Assembly (NCBI GenBank): GCA_017407115.1
Contig: JAFQXD010000032.1
Span: 1 to 64,000, forward strand
Direction: 5' to 3'
DNA: 64,000 bases
Source: Methanobrevibacter sp.
GTDB lineage: Archaea > Methanobacteriota > Methanobacteria > Methanobacteriales > Methanobacteriaceae
This document shows, piece by piece, positions 9,845-19,172 of this stretch. A program made the translations under genes and the position numbers. The notes below the pieces were generated by a model that was given only the letters and a program-made list of their open reading frames with translations, was not told where the DNA came from and ran no database searches. How positions within the stretch are numbered: position 1 is the stretch's first letter; the number at the start of each line of letters is the position of its first letter.

Positions 9845-10651
9845 ATGGGTACTCAAAAATCATTAGACTTGGATAGTTTCGTCCATGACAGATGCTATTT
9901 TAAAACAGAAACATGGACAAGGACAGAGATAACAAATCAAATTACAACTGCAATAAGTAACTTAACATTAGTAGAATATGTTTCAACCCTACCAACCAGT
10001 AACATAAAAAATAACCGTTTATACATCGTACCTAACCATGAAAATCCGGAAATAAACCAGAACCTATACGATGTATACATACGTTACAATAACAAATGGG
10101 AACAAATCGACAGTCTAGAATTCAACATAGAAGATTACTATACCTCCGCTGAAGTTGAAACAAGACTAGCCACCAAATCCAATACAAACCATACACATAA
10201 TAAGGCAGTGGCCAATACAAGTGATGGATTCATCTCCAAAGAAGACCAAGCTAAATTAAACGGAATCGCAACAGGTGCTAATAAAACCACAGTAGACACC
10301 ACAATCACAGCAAGCGGAACCAACCCAGTACAAGGAAAAGCAATATACACTGCACTGTCAGGTAAAGCAGCAGCTAACCATAACCATGACACTCGTTATT
10401 ACACCCAAGACCAAATAGATGATAAACTCGATGCATTCATTGGAGAAGAAGGAACACTTGAACTACAAAACTATTACAAAAAAGAAGAGGTTGATGAATT
10501 AATAAGCAAAACCATATCCAATATAAGCATTGATGATGATTTAATAATGGAAATCCAATACGGAGTAGTATTATCCCCTGAGGAAGAGGAAACCGTTGAA
10601 CCAAACCCAGTGGAACCTGAACAAGAACCCACTGAAGAACCAGGAGGATAA
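9845..10651 (+). CDS. Tail fibre protein
   Basis: 268 residues. It has the fibre-stem signatures YYTSAEVETRLATKSNTNHTH, DGFISKEDQAKLNGIATGANKT and RYYTQDQIDDKL, which are widespread in phage fibres and form trimeric beta-spiral/coiled stems. The C-terminus is a Pro/Glu-rich disordered tail (EEEETVEPNPVEPEQEP). It follows a 96-bp spacer with T-runs and begins a block of fibre genes. Confidence 0.7.
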   Translation: MGTQKSLDLDSFVHDRCYFKTETWTRTEITNQITTAISNLTLVEYVSTLPTSNIKNNRLYIVPNHENPEINQNLYDVYIRYNNKWEQIDSLEFNIEDYYTSAEVETRLATKSNTNHTHNKAVANTSDGFISKEDQAKLNGIATGANKTTVDTTITASGTNPVQGKAIYTALSGKAAANHNHDTRYYTQDQIDDKLDAFIGEEGTLELQNYYKKEEVDELISKTISNISIDDDLIMEIQYGVVLSPEEEETVEPNPVEPEQEPTEEPGG

Positions 10652-10656
10652 AAATA

Positions 10657-10923
10657 ATGCCTGAAGAAGACATACCCAAAAAATACTTCCGAAACGAACC
10701 AGATTACACTCCCAACAATTACGACTTATACTTTGATGTGAAACAAATACCATCCAACATAAGACTAGAAAACGGATACAACCTCGAGAGAAGATTAAAC
10801 AAACTAATGCCACTAACCCGGAAAGTACACTTAAACTTCGACACAAAAACCATCCCCGCAGACAACAACATAAACGTATTCACATCTATGACAATAAACG
10901 GTAAAGGAGTGAAATTCATATGA
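10657..10923 (+). CDS. Small tail-associated protein
   Basis: 88 residues beginning MPEEDIPKKYF, located between two fibre-block genes and overlapping the next by 4 bases (ATGA). It is basic and beta-prone, without a motif that I recognise. The coupled translation suggests it works with the product that follows. Confidence 0.6.
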   Translation: MPEEDIPKKYFRNEPDYTPNNYDLYFDVKQIPSNIRLENGYNLERRLNKLMPLTRKVHLNFDTKTIPADNNINVFTSMTINGKGVKFI

Positions 10924-11609
10924 ACTTCGCAATAATAGGATCCTACACTATAATCATCCCCACCTCTGAAGGTGAAAAAAGAATAAACCACACCAACCTA
11001 ATCACAGAATTCGGGGAATCATTCTTCCTAAACAGATGGATAAACGAATCATTCAATCCCATACAATTCATACTCATAGGAAACGGTAACAACCTACCAC
11101 AAAAAACAGATTTAACCCTGGGAAACGAAACCAGTAAAAGAAAATGTGTATGCGAAGCAGACCTCGAATCCAAAAGATTAATCCTAACCGCAACATTCAA
11201 AGCAACCGAAATCCTAGGAACCACCGAGATAGGAGTAGGCAACGGACAAATACTCATAAGCCACGACAGATACGAAAAAATAACACAAGACCATCTATCC
11301 GGTGCAATCGGTGACGTAAAAATAGAATACATATTCCAATTATCAACCGGTGCAATCAAAAGAGGATGGACACCATCCACCGAAGGAAACAATATCTTCT
11401 ACGCACCAGAAAAAAATGAAGTAATCAGCGTATTCGAAAACAATACAGGCAGCGGATACCGTAGACTATACAGTTTACAAGACCTCAGAGATGTAAAAGG
11501 AGGATTCTTCTACGACTCCACCTCCCAAAATATTTACATCAAACCAACTAAAGACGCTGATAAAATAATAGATATTGACAATGAAGAAATCGTAGTGCAG
11601 GTGAAATAA
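10920..11609 (+). CDS. Tail-associated protein of unknown function
   Basis: 229 residues, coupled to the previous gene by an ATGA overlap. The sequence is beta-rich with Gly turns (FILIGNGNNLPQKTDL, TTEIGVGNGQILISHDRYEKI), which resembles collar or fibre-head proteins seen before receptor-binding genes. No enzymatic motif is visible. The coding strand is very A/C-rich compared with the first tail genes. Function is inferred from position only. Confidence 0.55.
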   Translation: MNFAIIGSYTIIIPTSEGEKRINHTNLITEFGESFFLNRWINESFNPIQFILIGNGNNLPQKTDLTLGNETSKRKCVCEADLESKRLILTATFKATEILGTTEIGVGNGQILISHDRYEKITQDHLSGAIGDVKIEYIFQLSTGAIKRGWTPSTEGNNIFYAPEKNEVISVFENNTGSGYRRLYSLQDLRDVKGGFFYDSTSQNIYIKPTKDADKIIDIDNEEIVVQVK

Positions 11610-11612
11610 CTT

Positions 11613-14204
11613 ATGGCTGAAAAATGCAACCCAAAATACAAAAACTTACAATTAATCAGTAGCTTCAGCGAACAAAGATATGCTACCGTACAATTAATGG
11701 AACAGATATGTCAAAACGAAGAATACTTAAAACAATTCTGCGACCAACTAGACTACCTCTCACCACCAGCAGTACGAAAAAGATTCAACATAACCGAAGC
11801 AATCGATGAAAACAAAAGCTACGGATTCCAATTAAACAGTAACAAAACAGTCACCTTCAGTGATAAAGACAAAACCGAAGTACCCATAGACTTTTTTGAT
11901 GAATCAGTAATTGATTCAGATGTAAGTGACTGTGTAATCAAATCCACCACCAATAACGTAGGAGACACAGTAAGATACGCTTGCCTACCATACGTCCAAA
12001 CAGGTTGCACAACAGACATCACATCCACCCGTAACCTAGCAGCTAACGGACAAGTCAACACATACTGGTATGTAGGATATAATAAAAGCAAAACCTATAC
12101 ATTATACCCTGAATGGATGCGTAACTGGAAAGACCATAAAATACCTTCAGTATGCCGTGCCCAAGTATTCAAATGTAATAAATCAGGGAACCTTGATGCA
12201 GTTTCATTAATGATTGCCACAGATTCCAATTACAGTAGTTGGGGAAGCCCAATATATGTACAGATATGGTCAACAGAAGAAGTGGAAGTAACCGTAACTA
12301 AATGGAATAAAAAAACAAAATCCTCAGATTACGTATACATCACTGCACCATCAGGAACCACAAAACAAAGATATAAGAAAATAACCAGTGGAAAGAATAA
12401 AGGAAAATGGAAAAAAGCAAACAACGGTACACATATCCGTAAAACAGAAAAAATATACAAACCAGCTGTTAAAAACAGTAAAGGTCAAACAAGCATATAC
12501 CATCCATTAGCAGAAACAAGTTTCGACCCTAAATTCAGCACACCCGGATTCCATGCATTCGAATTCGACAACCCACCAGAAGTGGAAAAAGACAAATATT
12601 ATGCAATTGTAGTCTTCAGCCCATTAAGTCACTGGGGCCAAGCACCAAGAATCGGAGGATGGGGACGTAACTGTAGCCACACATATAATGATGGTGACGC
12701 ATGGTTAAGTGAAAACAACGGAAGAAGCTTCATACGTTACGGTAAAAACGACCCAGATACAAAACTAGCATATAAAATGGGTAAATACACACCACAAGAT
12801 TTTGCTTTCCAATGCCATATTACAAGTTATAGTTATGGTTATAGTCCTTCAACCACTACCAATGCTGATGGCGACACAATAGACAATTATTCATACTTAT
12901 ATTTTAAACCAATATTCACCAACCCAATCAATAGTATTGAAATCAACGCCACAGATTCAGGTACTACCACCTTAGACCATGAAGCAGGTCGACACTTAGA
13001 ATACCAATACAGTTTAACAGGTAATACTCAAAATGAATCAGATTGGGTGACAATTGGTAAAGATAACCGTTCAGCTATTAGTGGTAAACCAACTATGATT
13101 TTTGTAAGAGCGAAAATGTGGCAAACCACAGCTAATAATACTGATACTCCAAGCATAGATTACCTTGAAATCACATTAGAAACTGATGTATCCAAAGAAA
13201 TGTATGTCCGTACACAAACATATTATCCAAAATCCACACCAATGCTCGGAGCCAACGTATGGGGAAGAATAAACACACCATTCACATGTGACACTGATGA
13301 AGTAACCTGCATGTCAGAGATTATACAGGAAAAAGTAATCAAAGAACACTTCGAAATCATAAGCGTAGATGACCTCTTAACATATACTTATCTAGATGGA
13401 ATCGATGAATCCAAGATTAAAAACAAAACCAGTGATGAATTATGCCAATTCCTCATAGATAACCCTAAGGTCCTCCAAATATTAAAAGAAAATAATGTTT
13501 ATGTTCACCCGTATGTTTATGAAGCCGAAGCTGATGATGGTGATGATACAATTGAATATTTAAGTTTTGAAGATACTGATGATGAGGGTAACTTTAAATT
13601 AGGTGGATTTAAATGCGGTAATAGTCCAGCATATCCAATAATAAGCTGCCAAACATATCCGACAGGTGGAGAAATAAAACAAGCCTACGGTGAATGGTTT
13701 GACTACAAAGTAGACTATGATACAGATATAGTAACATTCACAGAACACAACCTATTAAACATGCCTGTAGGTGGATTGGAAATAGAATATAATCCATTAT
13801 TCATAACAAACCTCCAACCAGAAGAAATGCCATTAGTCCTAGATTATTTCAAAGAAGAATTCTTAATCTCAGACCAAGAAATCGAAAATAAATATGTGAC
13901 TATAAGAGTGGCTGCTGTAGATCCAATAAGACATGTCTATGTGAATAAGGATATGGATGATGAAATGGAATTAATTGAAGATGAACATTTCACAGTAGAT
14001 TATATTAACAACCGCATCCATTTCCCAATCATTAACGAGGAAGATGAGAAAGCAAAAATCAAATTAAATGATACAGTAACAATAATCTACACTCCAAACT
14101 TAGAGGATACTGGTATTAGTATTGGTTACTTTGCTAGGAGACCTGACTCCGCATTAAATAGACAATGTAAGATTTATCCAAATTATATAGAATACAAGGT
14201 GTAA
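11613..14204 (+). CDS. Large tail/receptor-binding protein
   Basis: 863 residues, 3 bp after the previous gene. After a helical N-terminus it has a long beta-rich body with a Lys-rich loop (about 225-275), a jelly-roll-like segment (GFHAFEFDNPPEVEKDKYYAIVVFS), and a region of EINATDSGTTTL type resembling sugar-binding beta sandwiches. A C-terminal beta domain follows (YVTIRVAAVDPIRHVYVNKDMDDE). No catalytic motif is recognised. Size, order and domain type point to an adhesive tail structure. Confidence 0.55.
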   Translation: MAEKCNPKYKNLQLISSFSEQRYATVQLMEQICQNEEYLKQFCDQLDYLSPPAVRKRFNITEAIDENKSYGFQLNSNKTVTFSDKDKTEVPIDFFDESVIDSDVSDCVIKSTTNNVGDTVRYACLPYVQTGCTTDITSTRNLAANGQVNTYWYVGYNKSKTYTLYPEWMRNWKDHKIPSVCRAQVFKCNKSGNLDAVSLMIATDSNYSSWGSPIYVQIWSTEEVEVTVTKWNKKTKSSDYVYITAPSGTTKQRYKKITSGKNKGKWKKANNGTHIRKTEKIYKPAVKNSKGQTSIYHPLAETSFDPKFSTPGFHAFEFDNPPEVEKDKYYAIVVFSPLSHWGQAPRIGGWGRNCSHTYNDGDAWLSENNGRSFIRYGKNDPDTKLAYKMGKYTPQDFAFQCHITSYSYGYSPSTTTNADGDTIDNYSYLYFKPIFTNPINSIEINATDSGTTTLDHEAGRHLEYQYSLTGNTQNESDWVTIGKDNRSAISGKPTMIFVRAKMWQTTANNTDTPSIDYLEITLETDVSKEMYVRTQTYYPKSTPMLGANVWGRINTPFTCDTDEVTCMSEIIQEKVIKEHFEIISVDDLLTYTYLDGIDESKIKNKTSDELCQFLIDNPKVLQILKENNVYVHPYVYEAEADDGDDTIEYLSFEDTDDEGNFKLGGFKCGNSPAYPIISCQTYPTGGEIKQAYGEWFDYKVDYDTDIVTFTEHNLLNMPVGGLEIEYNPLFITNLQPEEMPLVLDYFKEEFLISDQEIENKYVTIRVAAVDPIRHVYVNKDMDDEMELIEDEHFTVDYINNRIHFPIINEEDEKAKIKLNDTVTIIYTPNLEDTGISIGYFARRPDSALNRQCKIYPNYIEYKV

Positions 14205-14209
14205 GTTAA

Positions 14210-15076
14210 ATGGTTAATTATAAAACAAGAATCTACTATGAAAAAGATGGAGTTAACCTCGGCGCAGAGGTTAAAATCTATAGTGATACAGGGGAGAATA
14301 TTGATAATATTTTAATCACTTCAGAATCCAAATTCCAGGAATTAGCGGATAAAATCTTAAACATTGATGATACTTATATTGACAAAGCAGAATTAATCAG
14401 CATAATCAGTAACACACAATCCGAATTACAGATTAATGCCACTAAATTAAATGGTTATACTCCAGATGACTTTGCAAGAAGAATACACAGTCACTCTGAA
14501 TATGCACAGACAAATCATGCAAGCAGCCAAGCAACATACGGGATTGGAACCACCAGCACTTATGGCCATAATAAAGTAATCAATAATGTGACTAGTACAG
14601 AATTCCGTAATGGAGAATCATTGGCCGCATATCAAGGAAAAGTATTAAATGATCTTGTCGCTGCTACTAAAACTGAATTAACTAAATGGGAGAAAATTAC
14701 TTTATCAGGCCATAATAGTATTGCTGATTATTGTAATCTTTATGTGAATAAGGCGTTAAGATTGGCGAGAGTTACTTATAACCGTACTGGAGTTAAAAAA
14801 GGAGTGGCTTCAAATAAGGATAGTAAGAATAAAGACAATAATCCAAGTCCTTATTGGATTGTTGGTGTGACTACTAATAGTTTAATATATTTACATACTG
14901 AAAATGCCATTCCTGCTGATTATCAACCTAGTACAAGGGTTAATCAAAGTTTTTACAGGGGAGATTTTGTTTTTTCTGTTTTAACTAATGGAGGTATTGG
15001 TGTGCATAATATCACTGGTAAAGGTAGTAAGGATAATGGTATTAGTATACGTCAGAATGTTTTGTATCATTACTAA
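14210..15076 (+). CDS. Tail fibre protein
   Basis: 288 residues, starting 5 bp after the previous gene. It has fibre-stem segments: a coiled-coil N-terminus, LQINATKLNGYTPDDFARRIH, ATYGIGTTSTYGHNKVINN and LAAYQGKVLNDLVA. The C-terminal half is beta-rich, ending in a phage-fibre-like tip (GGIGVHNITGKGSKDNG). It sits immediately upstream of the switchable adhesin, from which it is separated by a 67-bp T-rich spacer. Confidence 0.65.
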   Translation: MVNYKTRIYYEKDGVNLGAEVKIYSDTGENIDNILITSESKFQELADKILNIDDTYIDKAELISIISNTQSELQINATKLNGYTPDDFARRIHSHSEYAQTNHASSQATYGIGTTSTYGHNKVINNVTSTEFRNGESLAAYQGKVLNDLVAATKTELTKWEKITLSGHNSIADYCNLYVNKALRLARVTYNRTGVKKGVASNKDSKNKDNNPSPYWIVGVTTNSLIYLHTENAIPADYQPSTRVNQSFYRGDFVFSVLTNGGIGVHNITGKGSKDNGISIRQNVLYHY

Positions 15077-15143
15077 TTTTTATTAATTTAATCTATTTTT
15101 TTTTAATCTTTTAGAATATTTAAAATGGGAGTTTCTGATTTTT

Positions 15144-16469
15144 ATGGATATTAAAACACTTCAAATCAACTTGAAAAACTTAATGAATAAATGGTTTTAT
15201 ACAAGAGAGCAAATCCACCAATTATTAGAGGATTATGTTACCGTTGACAATAATGGTATTTTAAATGTGGGTTTACCATCCGCAGAAAAGATTACTTTAA
15301 CTACTGCTAATAATGCAATCACCACAGCAGATGTAGCTGAAGTCACTGCAAAAGTAACAGATAATAGTAATAATGTAGCATTCGGTGTACCGGTACAATT
15401 TGTGAACCGTGCAACTCGTGAAGTATTATATAATGGTACTACTGATGAGAATGGTGAATGTGATTTCCAGTATTTTACTGAGGAAGCGGAGATTCTACCA
15501 ATACAAGCAATCATCAGTAACGATTACATCTTCCGTGACGACGGACGATTAAACAGTTACACCAGCTGGGACAGTTCCACCAACGTAACCCTAGAACATA
15601 ACAGCACCAATACAAGAATGTACGCCACCGATACAAGTGGTGCAACAGCAACATTAACCAGCCTCGTACTAGCAGGATACAATGACATAGGATTTAAAGT
15701 AAAACTCGTAGACGGAACAGCTACAACTGATTTCTGTGGCATACGTGAATGCACAAGTAATGGAGCAGATGTTGCGAACGGTTACACAACAGACTTCAAC
15801 CTCGACCAATTAAACCTAGAAGTTGGTGAATGGTATCACTTCAATATCACCGTCCTAGATGACAGATTCGTATTATACTGTAAAGAAACAGGGGAAAACC
15901 TCCGTATATGGAACGATGACGGCGCACCAGCATACTACAAATTTGTTTTATACTGCGACGATGACGTATCAACAATTGATTTTTCAGATGTGAGAATCAA
16001 TAAAACTTCTGATGATTTAAGCATGTTTATAAAAGATAAGGATAACTTTCTCACTCATAACCAATGGACATGCACTGATTACCTTAAAAACACGAATGGC
16101 TTCACAAATTCCATTTATTGCCAAATTCTTTCAACAACAGATTATTATAGTAATGGTGAAAGAAGTCTAAAAATAATTAAAACCGGAGATGGAGCAGCAT
16201 ATGCTCGAATAAAATTCACAGGAGATATTTTAGAAAAAACAATCACATTAAGAGGGATACTTAAAAACAATTCATTAACAAGCAGTATTTCATTATTTGA
16301 AATGTATGATAATGAAATTATTAATCATGCTACTGTTGGTGTTCCTGCAAACTTCCTCCAAGAAGTAAGTTTGTCTTTAACAACAACTAATCAAAATGAT
16401 TATCTAATAATACAATTCTTGGTTTATGATGAAGCAGTTATAGATGATCTTCAATTGAACATTCAATAA
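15144..16469 (+). CDS. Switchable tail adhesin: constant N-terminus plus current cassette 1
   Basis: 441 residues. Residues 1-35 (LKNLMNKWFYTREQIHQLLEDY) are a virion-docking segment shared with two other fibres in the window. Residues 55-125 form an Ig-like domain, and 130-292 a LamG/concanavalin-like beta sandwich (VGEWYHFNITVLDDRFVLYCK). At residues 296-301 the site ATAAAAGATAAGGATAA encodes IKDKDN. What follows, residues 297-441, is cassette 1, a CBM4/9-like jelly roll with YYSNGERSLKI and ending DDLQLNIQ. Its stop TAA is part of the next copy of the site (ATTCAATAAAAGATAA at 16461-16476). The 33 silent cassettes downstream share this frame, so the C-terminal domain is almost certainly exchanged by site-specific inversion. 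It would bind host-surface glycan. Confidence 0.85.
   Translation: MDIKTLQINLKNLMNKWFYTREQIHQLLEDYVTVDNNGILNVGLPSAEKITLTTANNAITTADVAEVTAKVTDNSNNVAFGVPVQFVNRATREVLYNGTTDENGECDFQYFTEEAEILPIQAIISNDYIFRDDGRLNSYTSWDSSTNVTLEHNSTNTRMYATDTSGATATLTSLVLAGYNDIGFKVKLVDGTATTDFCGIRECTSNGADVANGYTTDFNLDQLNLEVGEWYHFNITVLDDRFVLYCKETGENLRIWNDDGAPAYYKFVLYCDDDVSTIDFSDVRINKTSDDLSMFIKDKDNFLTHNQWTCTDYLKNTNGFTNSIYCQILSTTDYYSNGERSLKIIKTGDGAAYARIKFTGDILEKTITLRGILKNNSLTSSISLFEMYDNEIINHATVGVPANFLQEVSLSLTTTNQNDYLIIQFLVYDEAVIDDLQLNIQ
16029..16045 (+). repeat. Recombination site inside the adhesin gene (S0)
   Basis: ATAAAAGATAAGGATAA marks the joint of constant and variable parts. The 10-bp core ATAAAAGATA recurs at every cassette boundary, usually as ATTCAATAAAAGATAA. 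It lies on + here and at 16466, and on - at 31 further boundaries plus the outer end near 31053; one boundary (17354-17363) is a one-base variant. Confidence 0.85.
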
Positions 16470-16909
16470 AAGATAACACAAATCTATTATCCTTCGAATT
16501 ATGGACTGGAGGAGACTACGGATCATCATTAGAATTAAGTGGAAATAATATATTAATATCCCAATCTAAGGAATACTCAATTAATGGAGACATCAGCATA
16601 AAATCCATAATTTCAAATGAAACCAATCAGCAGTATGTGGGATTCAGCTTAACTAGTTTCCCAAGGGATACTGATTTAACTTTTCAAGTAAACATCCTCT
16701 CTCCGGTTGCTTTAAGATTAAATGCATTTCAAAAGGTAAATGGTACATGGACTAATACTGGTGTGAATATTCCTGTAGGGGAAACATCAGCGAAGGTTAC
16801 AGCAAGTATTAATGAAAATGCTGAAACATTATGGTTAAGAGTAGATGGAGGTAATATTGCAGTGGATACAGTATTTTATATGGATAATTTAGTGTTAACT
16901 GTAAATTAA
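16469..16909 (+). CDS. Silent adhesin cassette 2 (+)
   Basis: 146 codons from KDNTNLLSFELWTGGDY to DNLVLTVN, CBM-like jelly roll. It has the same orientation as the gene but is cut off by the stop of cassette 1. Its end overlaps the end of cassette 3 tail to tail, without a site between them. It could be expressed only after recombination that removes cassette 1 or turns the region. Confidence 0.75.
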   Translation, partial: KDNTNLLSFELWTGGDYGSSLELSGNNILISQSKEYSINGDISIKSIISNETNQQYVGFSLTSFPRDTDLTFQVNILSPVALRLNAFQKVNGTWTNTGVNIPVGETSAKVTASINENAETLWLRVDGGNIAVDTVFYMDNLVLTVN

Positions 16910-17362
16910 TCTCCAGTTATCTGTGTAAATTTTTCCTTGTTCGAGGTTGATTACTCTGAAGTGTAGATCTAATTCTTCATTGAATTCTGTGTTGTTGATT
17001 GTTATTGTTACTGTTTGTTTTAGTGGTGATGATGGGAATGATATATTTTTGATTATTATGTTTTCATTGTTGAGTCGTGCTATGAAGTATACTATTCCTC
17101 TGACTTCTGAGTATATGTCTACACTCGCAGTATATGAGTAATTTGTGTCAATATTGTACATTGAAATTTGAGTGTAATCAGTGACCGGATAGTCTTGAAG
17201 TATGCTTTTCTCAAAATTTGAAGACCACTCTTTTGATGATTGGAGAGTGGACAATCCTCGTGTTGATTCAAAAGAGGTTCTGCTTGTTGATTCATTATTT
17301 ACAATTCCAGTGTAATCTGTTCCACTCCAAATATTAAATCCTACTAGGTTGCGATTCTCTTT
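16895..17362 (-). CDS. Silent adhesin cassette 3
   Basis: 155 codons, KENRNLVGFNIWSGTDY to TDNWRLIYS, CBM-like. It is the first of the 32 inverted cassettes. Its site is the only variant (ATAAAAGAGAAT instead of ATAAAAGATAA), so it may recombine poorly. Its stop lies inside cassette 2. Confidence 0.75.
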   Translation of the reverse strand, partial: KENRNLVGFNIWSGTDYTGIVNNESTSRTSFESTRGLSTLQSSKEWSSNFEKSILQDYPVTDYTQISMYNIDTNYSYTASVDIYSEVRGIVYFIARLNNENIIIKNISFPSSPLKQTVTITINNTEFNEELDLHFRVINLEQGKIYTDNWRLIYS

Positions 17363-17811
17363 TATAAAATTTTTAGTGTAATATTTGCGAATTTTAAATA
17401 ATTCTCTGAGGGGATTGTGAATCTTAAACTGATTCCATTATCCGCAGATATATTCGTATAAACCTTGAATGTGTTGTTTAAATAAACTGAAAATCTTGAA
17501 CTAGTCATCACTATTTTATAATGCCCTGCATTATTAATATAGTAATAATTACTTATTCCATCACCAACAATATTAAATGAAGAAAGAGGCGTGGATTCAA
17601 CCACATCAAAGGTTAAAGTTAATGGGAAATTAAAAGGATATTGCGTAGTAGTTGTTTGATTAAATATGTAATATCCATTCTTATTTTCAGGATTAGTTAA
17701 TAATGTCCCATCTTCATCATAAGAAACTCTTAATTGATTCCAAGCATTATGATAATTAGTATTATGCATTGATAAACGTGCAAAGTCATTGAATATTGCA
17801 TCTTTATCTTT
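17362..17811 (-). CDS. Silent adhesin cassette 4
   Basis: 149 codons, KDKDAIFNDFARLSMHN to ANITLKIL. The body (LTLTFDVVEST...HYKIVMTSSRFSVYLN) is LamG/concanavalin-like rather than CBM-like. No start codon at the border; the internal ATGs are unlikely starts. Confidence 0.75.
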   Translation of the reverse strand, partial: KDKDAIFNDFARLSMHNTNYHNAWNQLRVSYDEDGTLLTNPENKNGYYIFNQTTTTQYPFNFPLTLTFDVVESTPLSSFNIVGDGISNYYYINNAGHYKIVMTSSRFSVYLNNTFKVYTNISADNGISLRFTIPSENYLKFANITLKIL

Positions 17812-17816
17812 TATAT

Positions 17817-18281
17817 TTAATCATTTGAGATAATTGGATAAATTTTTAATTGATTATACTTGAAATCTAGAATTGTGTCTTCTGGACATTTTATGAAAAA
17901 GGATAATTGCCCATGGTTTTGGGTGAATAAGTATTGTATTAATGTTCCGTTTAAATAATATTCTATTTTTGAATTTAATATTTTTGCTTGGAATAATCCG
18001 GTTCCTTGAAGTTCTATTGTGAAATATTCGTTTGTTTTCCCAGTTTCATATAGTGCAGTTTGTATTTTGCAGTAATTGTTTTCAAAAATGTTTAATTCAA
18101 TTATAACTTCCTCATCATATGGGATTGGTTCTCGTAGCCACGTTTGGAATTGATTTGTTTGAACATTCTTGTAATACACATGTGTTTGGTATTTTTCTCG
18201 GGTGAAAATACTCATAATATTGAATAAATCTGTATGGTTGGTTATGCATCCATAATCTACAGTATACCATGTACTATCTTT
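17817..18281 (-). CDS. Silent adhesin cassette 5
   Basis: 154 codons, KDSTWYTVDYGCITNH to YPIISND. LamG-like body (EVIIELNIFENN...KIEYYLNGTLIQY). The stop comes 4 bases before the site, not within it. Confidence 0.75.
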   Translation of the reverse strand, partial: KDSTWYTVDYGCITNHTDLFNIMSIFTREKYQTHVYYKNVQTNQFQTWLREPIPYDEEVIIELNIFENNYCKIQTALYETGKTNEYFTIELQGTGLFQAKILNSKIEYYLNGTLIQYLFTQNHGQLSFFIKCPEDTILDFKYNQLKIYPIISND

Positions 18282-18733
18282 TATTGAAGAGTGACTCTCC
18301 AATTGTCTGTGAAATAAGTTTTAGATCCATCCTGTGGAATATGAGCTAATGAACATATAATTTGTTCAATACTTTCTGGAATAATATAAGATGCACTGAA
18401 TGACCCTTCCGATAGAGGTATGGTAATTTCTACTTGACCTTGAACCATATTATTTTTTACACCGAAAATGGCTAGTCTGAGTGGAATTTCAAGAGTTTTT
18501 ACATCCAGTGTAAATGATATTATCTTTTGTGGTTGGTTGCAATTTATAATCCATCGAATGTATCCTGGTTCATTTGGTTTTGTAGTAATTTTAATACTAT
18601 AATCACCATTACTTGAATATTCTGGACTTAATTCTGAACTATTTATAGTTTCCCTAATATTGAATGAGTTTAGATTTTTATTATAATCTCCGCAAGTCCA
18701 AACATTGTATGGTGCGAGATTATCCTTATCTTT
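18281..18733 (-). CDS. Silent adhesin cassette 6
   Basis: 150 codons, KDKDNLAPYNVWTCGDY to TDNWRVTLQ, CBM-like with SSNGDYSIKI. The frame is fully open from site to stop but contains no useful start, so simple gene finding misses it. Confidence 0.75.
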   Translation of the reverse strand, partial: KDKDNLAPYNVWTCGDYNKNLNSFNIRETINSSELSPEYSSNGDYSIKITTKPNEPGYIRWIINCNQPQKIISFTLDVKTLEIPLRLAIFGVKNNMVQGQVEITIPLSEGSFSASYIIPESIEQIICSLAHIPQDGSKTYFTDNWRVTLQ

Positions 18734-19172
18734 TATGTATTATGAAATTTTTAAATTTAATTCCAGTAATACCATTATTTAAACTGAAACTAAATTGGTT
18801 TGGGTTGGATAATGTTACTGTAACTGTTCGATCGTTACAATTTGAAATAACTTCATCCTCATTAATTATTATGTTCATATGGTACCATGTATCTAAAGAT
18901 GCTTGAAATGATATTGCTGCAAAACCCACCGAATTATTGGAATTGTTTATCAATATTTGGAACCATCGGTCATTCACTCCGGAGATGTTAAAATCAAATT
19001 CTATGGACACTTCATCTTCAAAGGCCGTTTTTGCTGTTGCATGGGTTCCACTAGTTATTGTGATTTGGCTGTATTCGTCAGTCCTGGTTAATAATGCGTA
19101 AGCTGATAGGCTCCATATGTCTAAGTGTTCATCTTTTGTAGCTGGATCATAGGAGTAGGTTGTTATATCTTT
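18726..19172 (-). CDS. Silent adhesin cassette 7
   Basis: 148 codons, KDITTYSYDPATKDEHL to KNFIIHKR, LamG-like (DTWYHMNIIINEDEVI). It runs 8 bases into the next site and uses the TAA of AAAAGATAA as its stop (ending KR), one of five cassettes of this type. Confidence 0.75.
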   Translation of the reverse strand, partial: KDITTYSYDPATKDEHLDIWSLSAYALLTRTDEYSQITITSGTHATAKTAFEDEVSIEFDFNISGVNDRWFQILINNSNNSVGFAAISFQASLDTWYHMNIIINEDEVISNCNDRTVTVTLSNPNQFSFSLNNGITGIKFKNFIIHKR

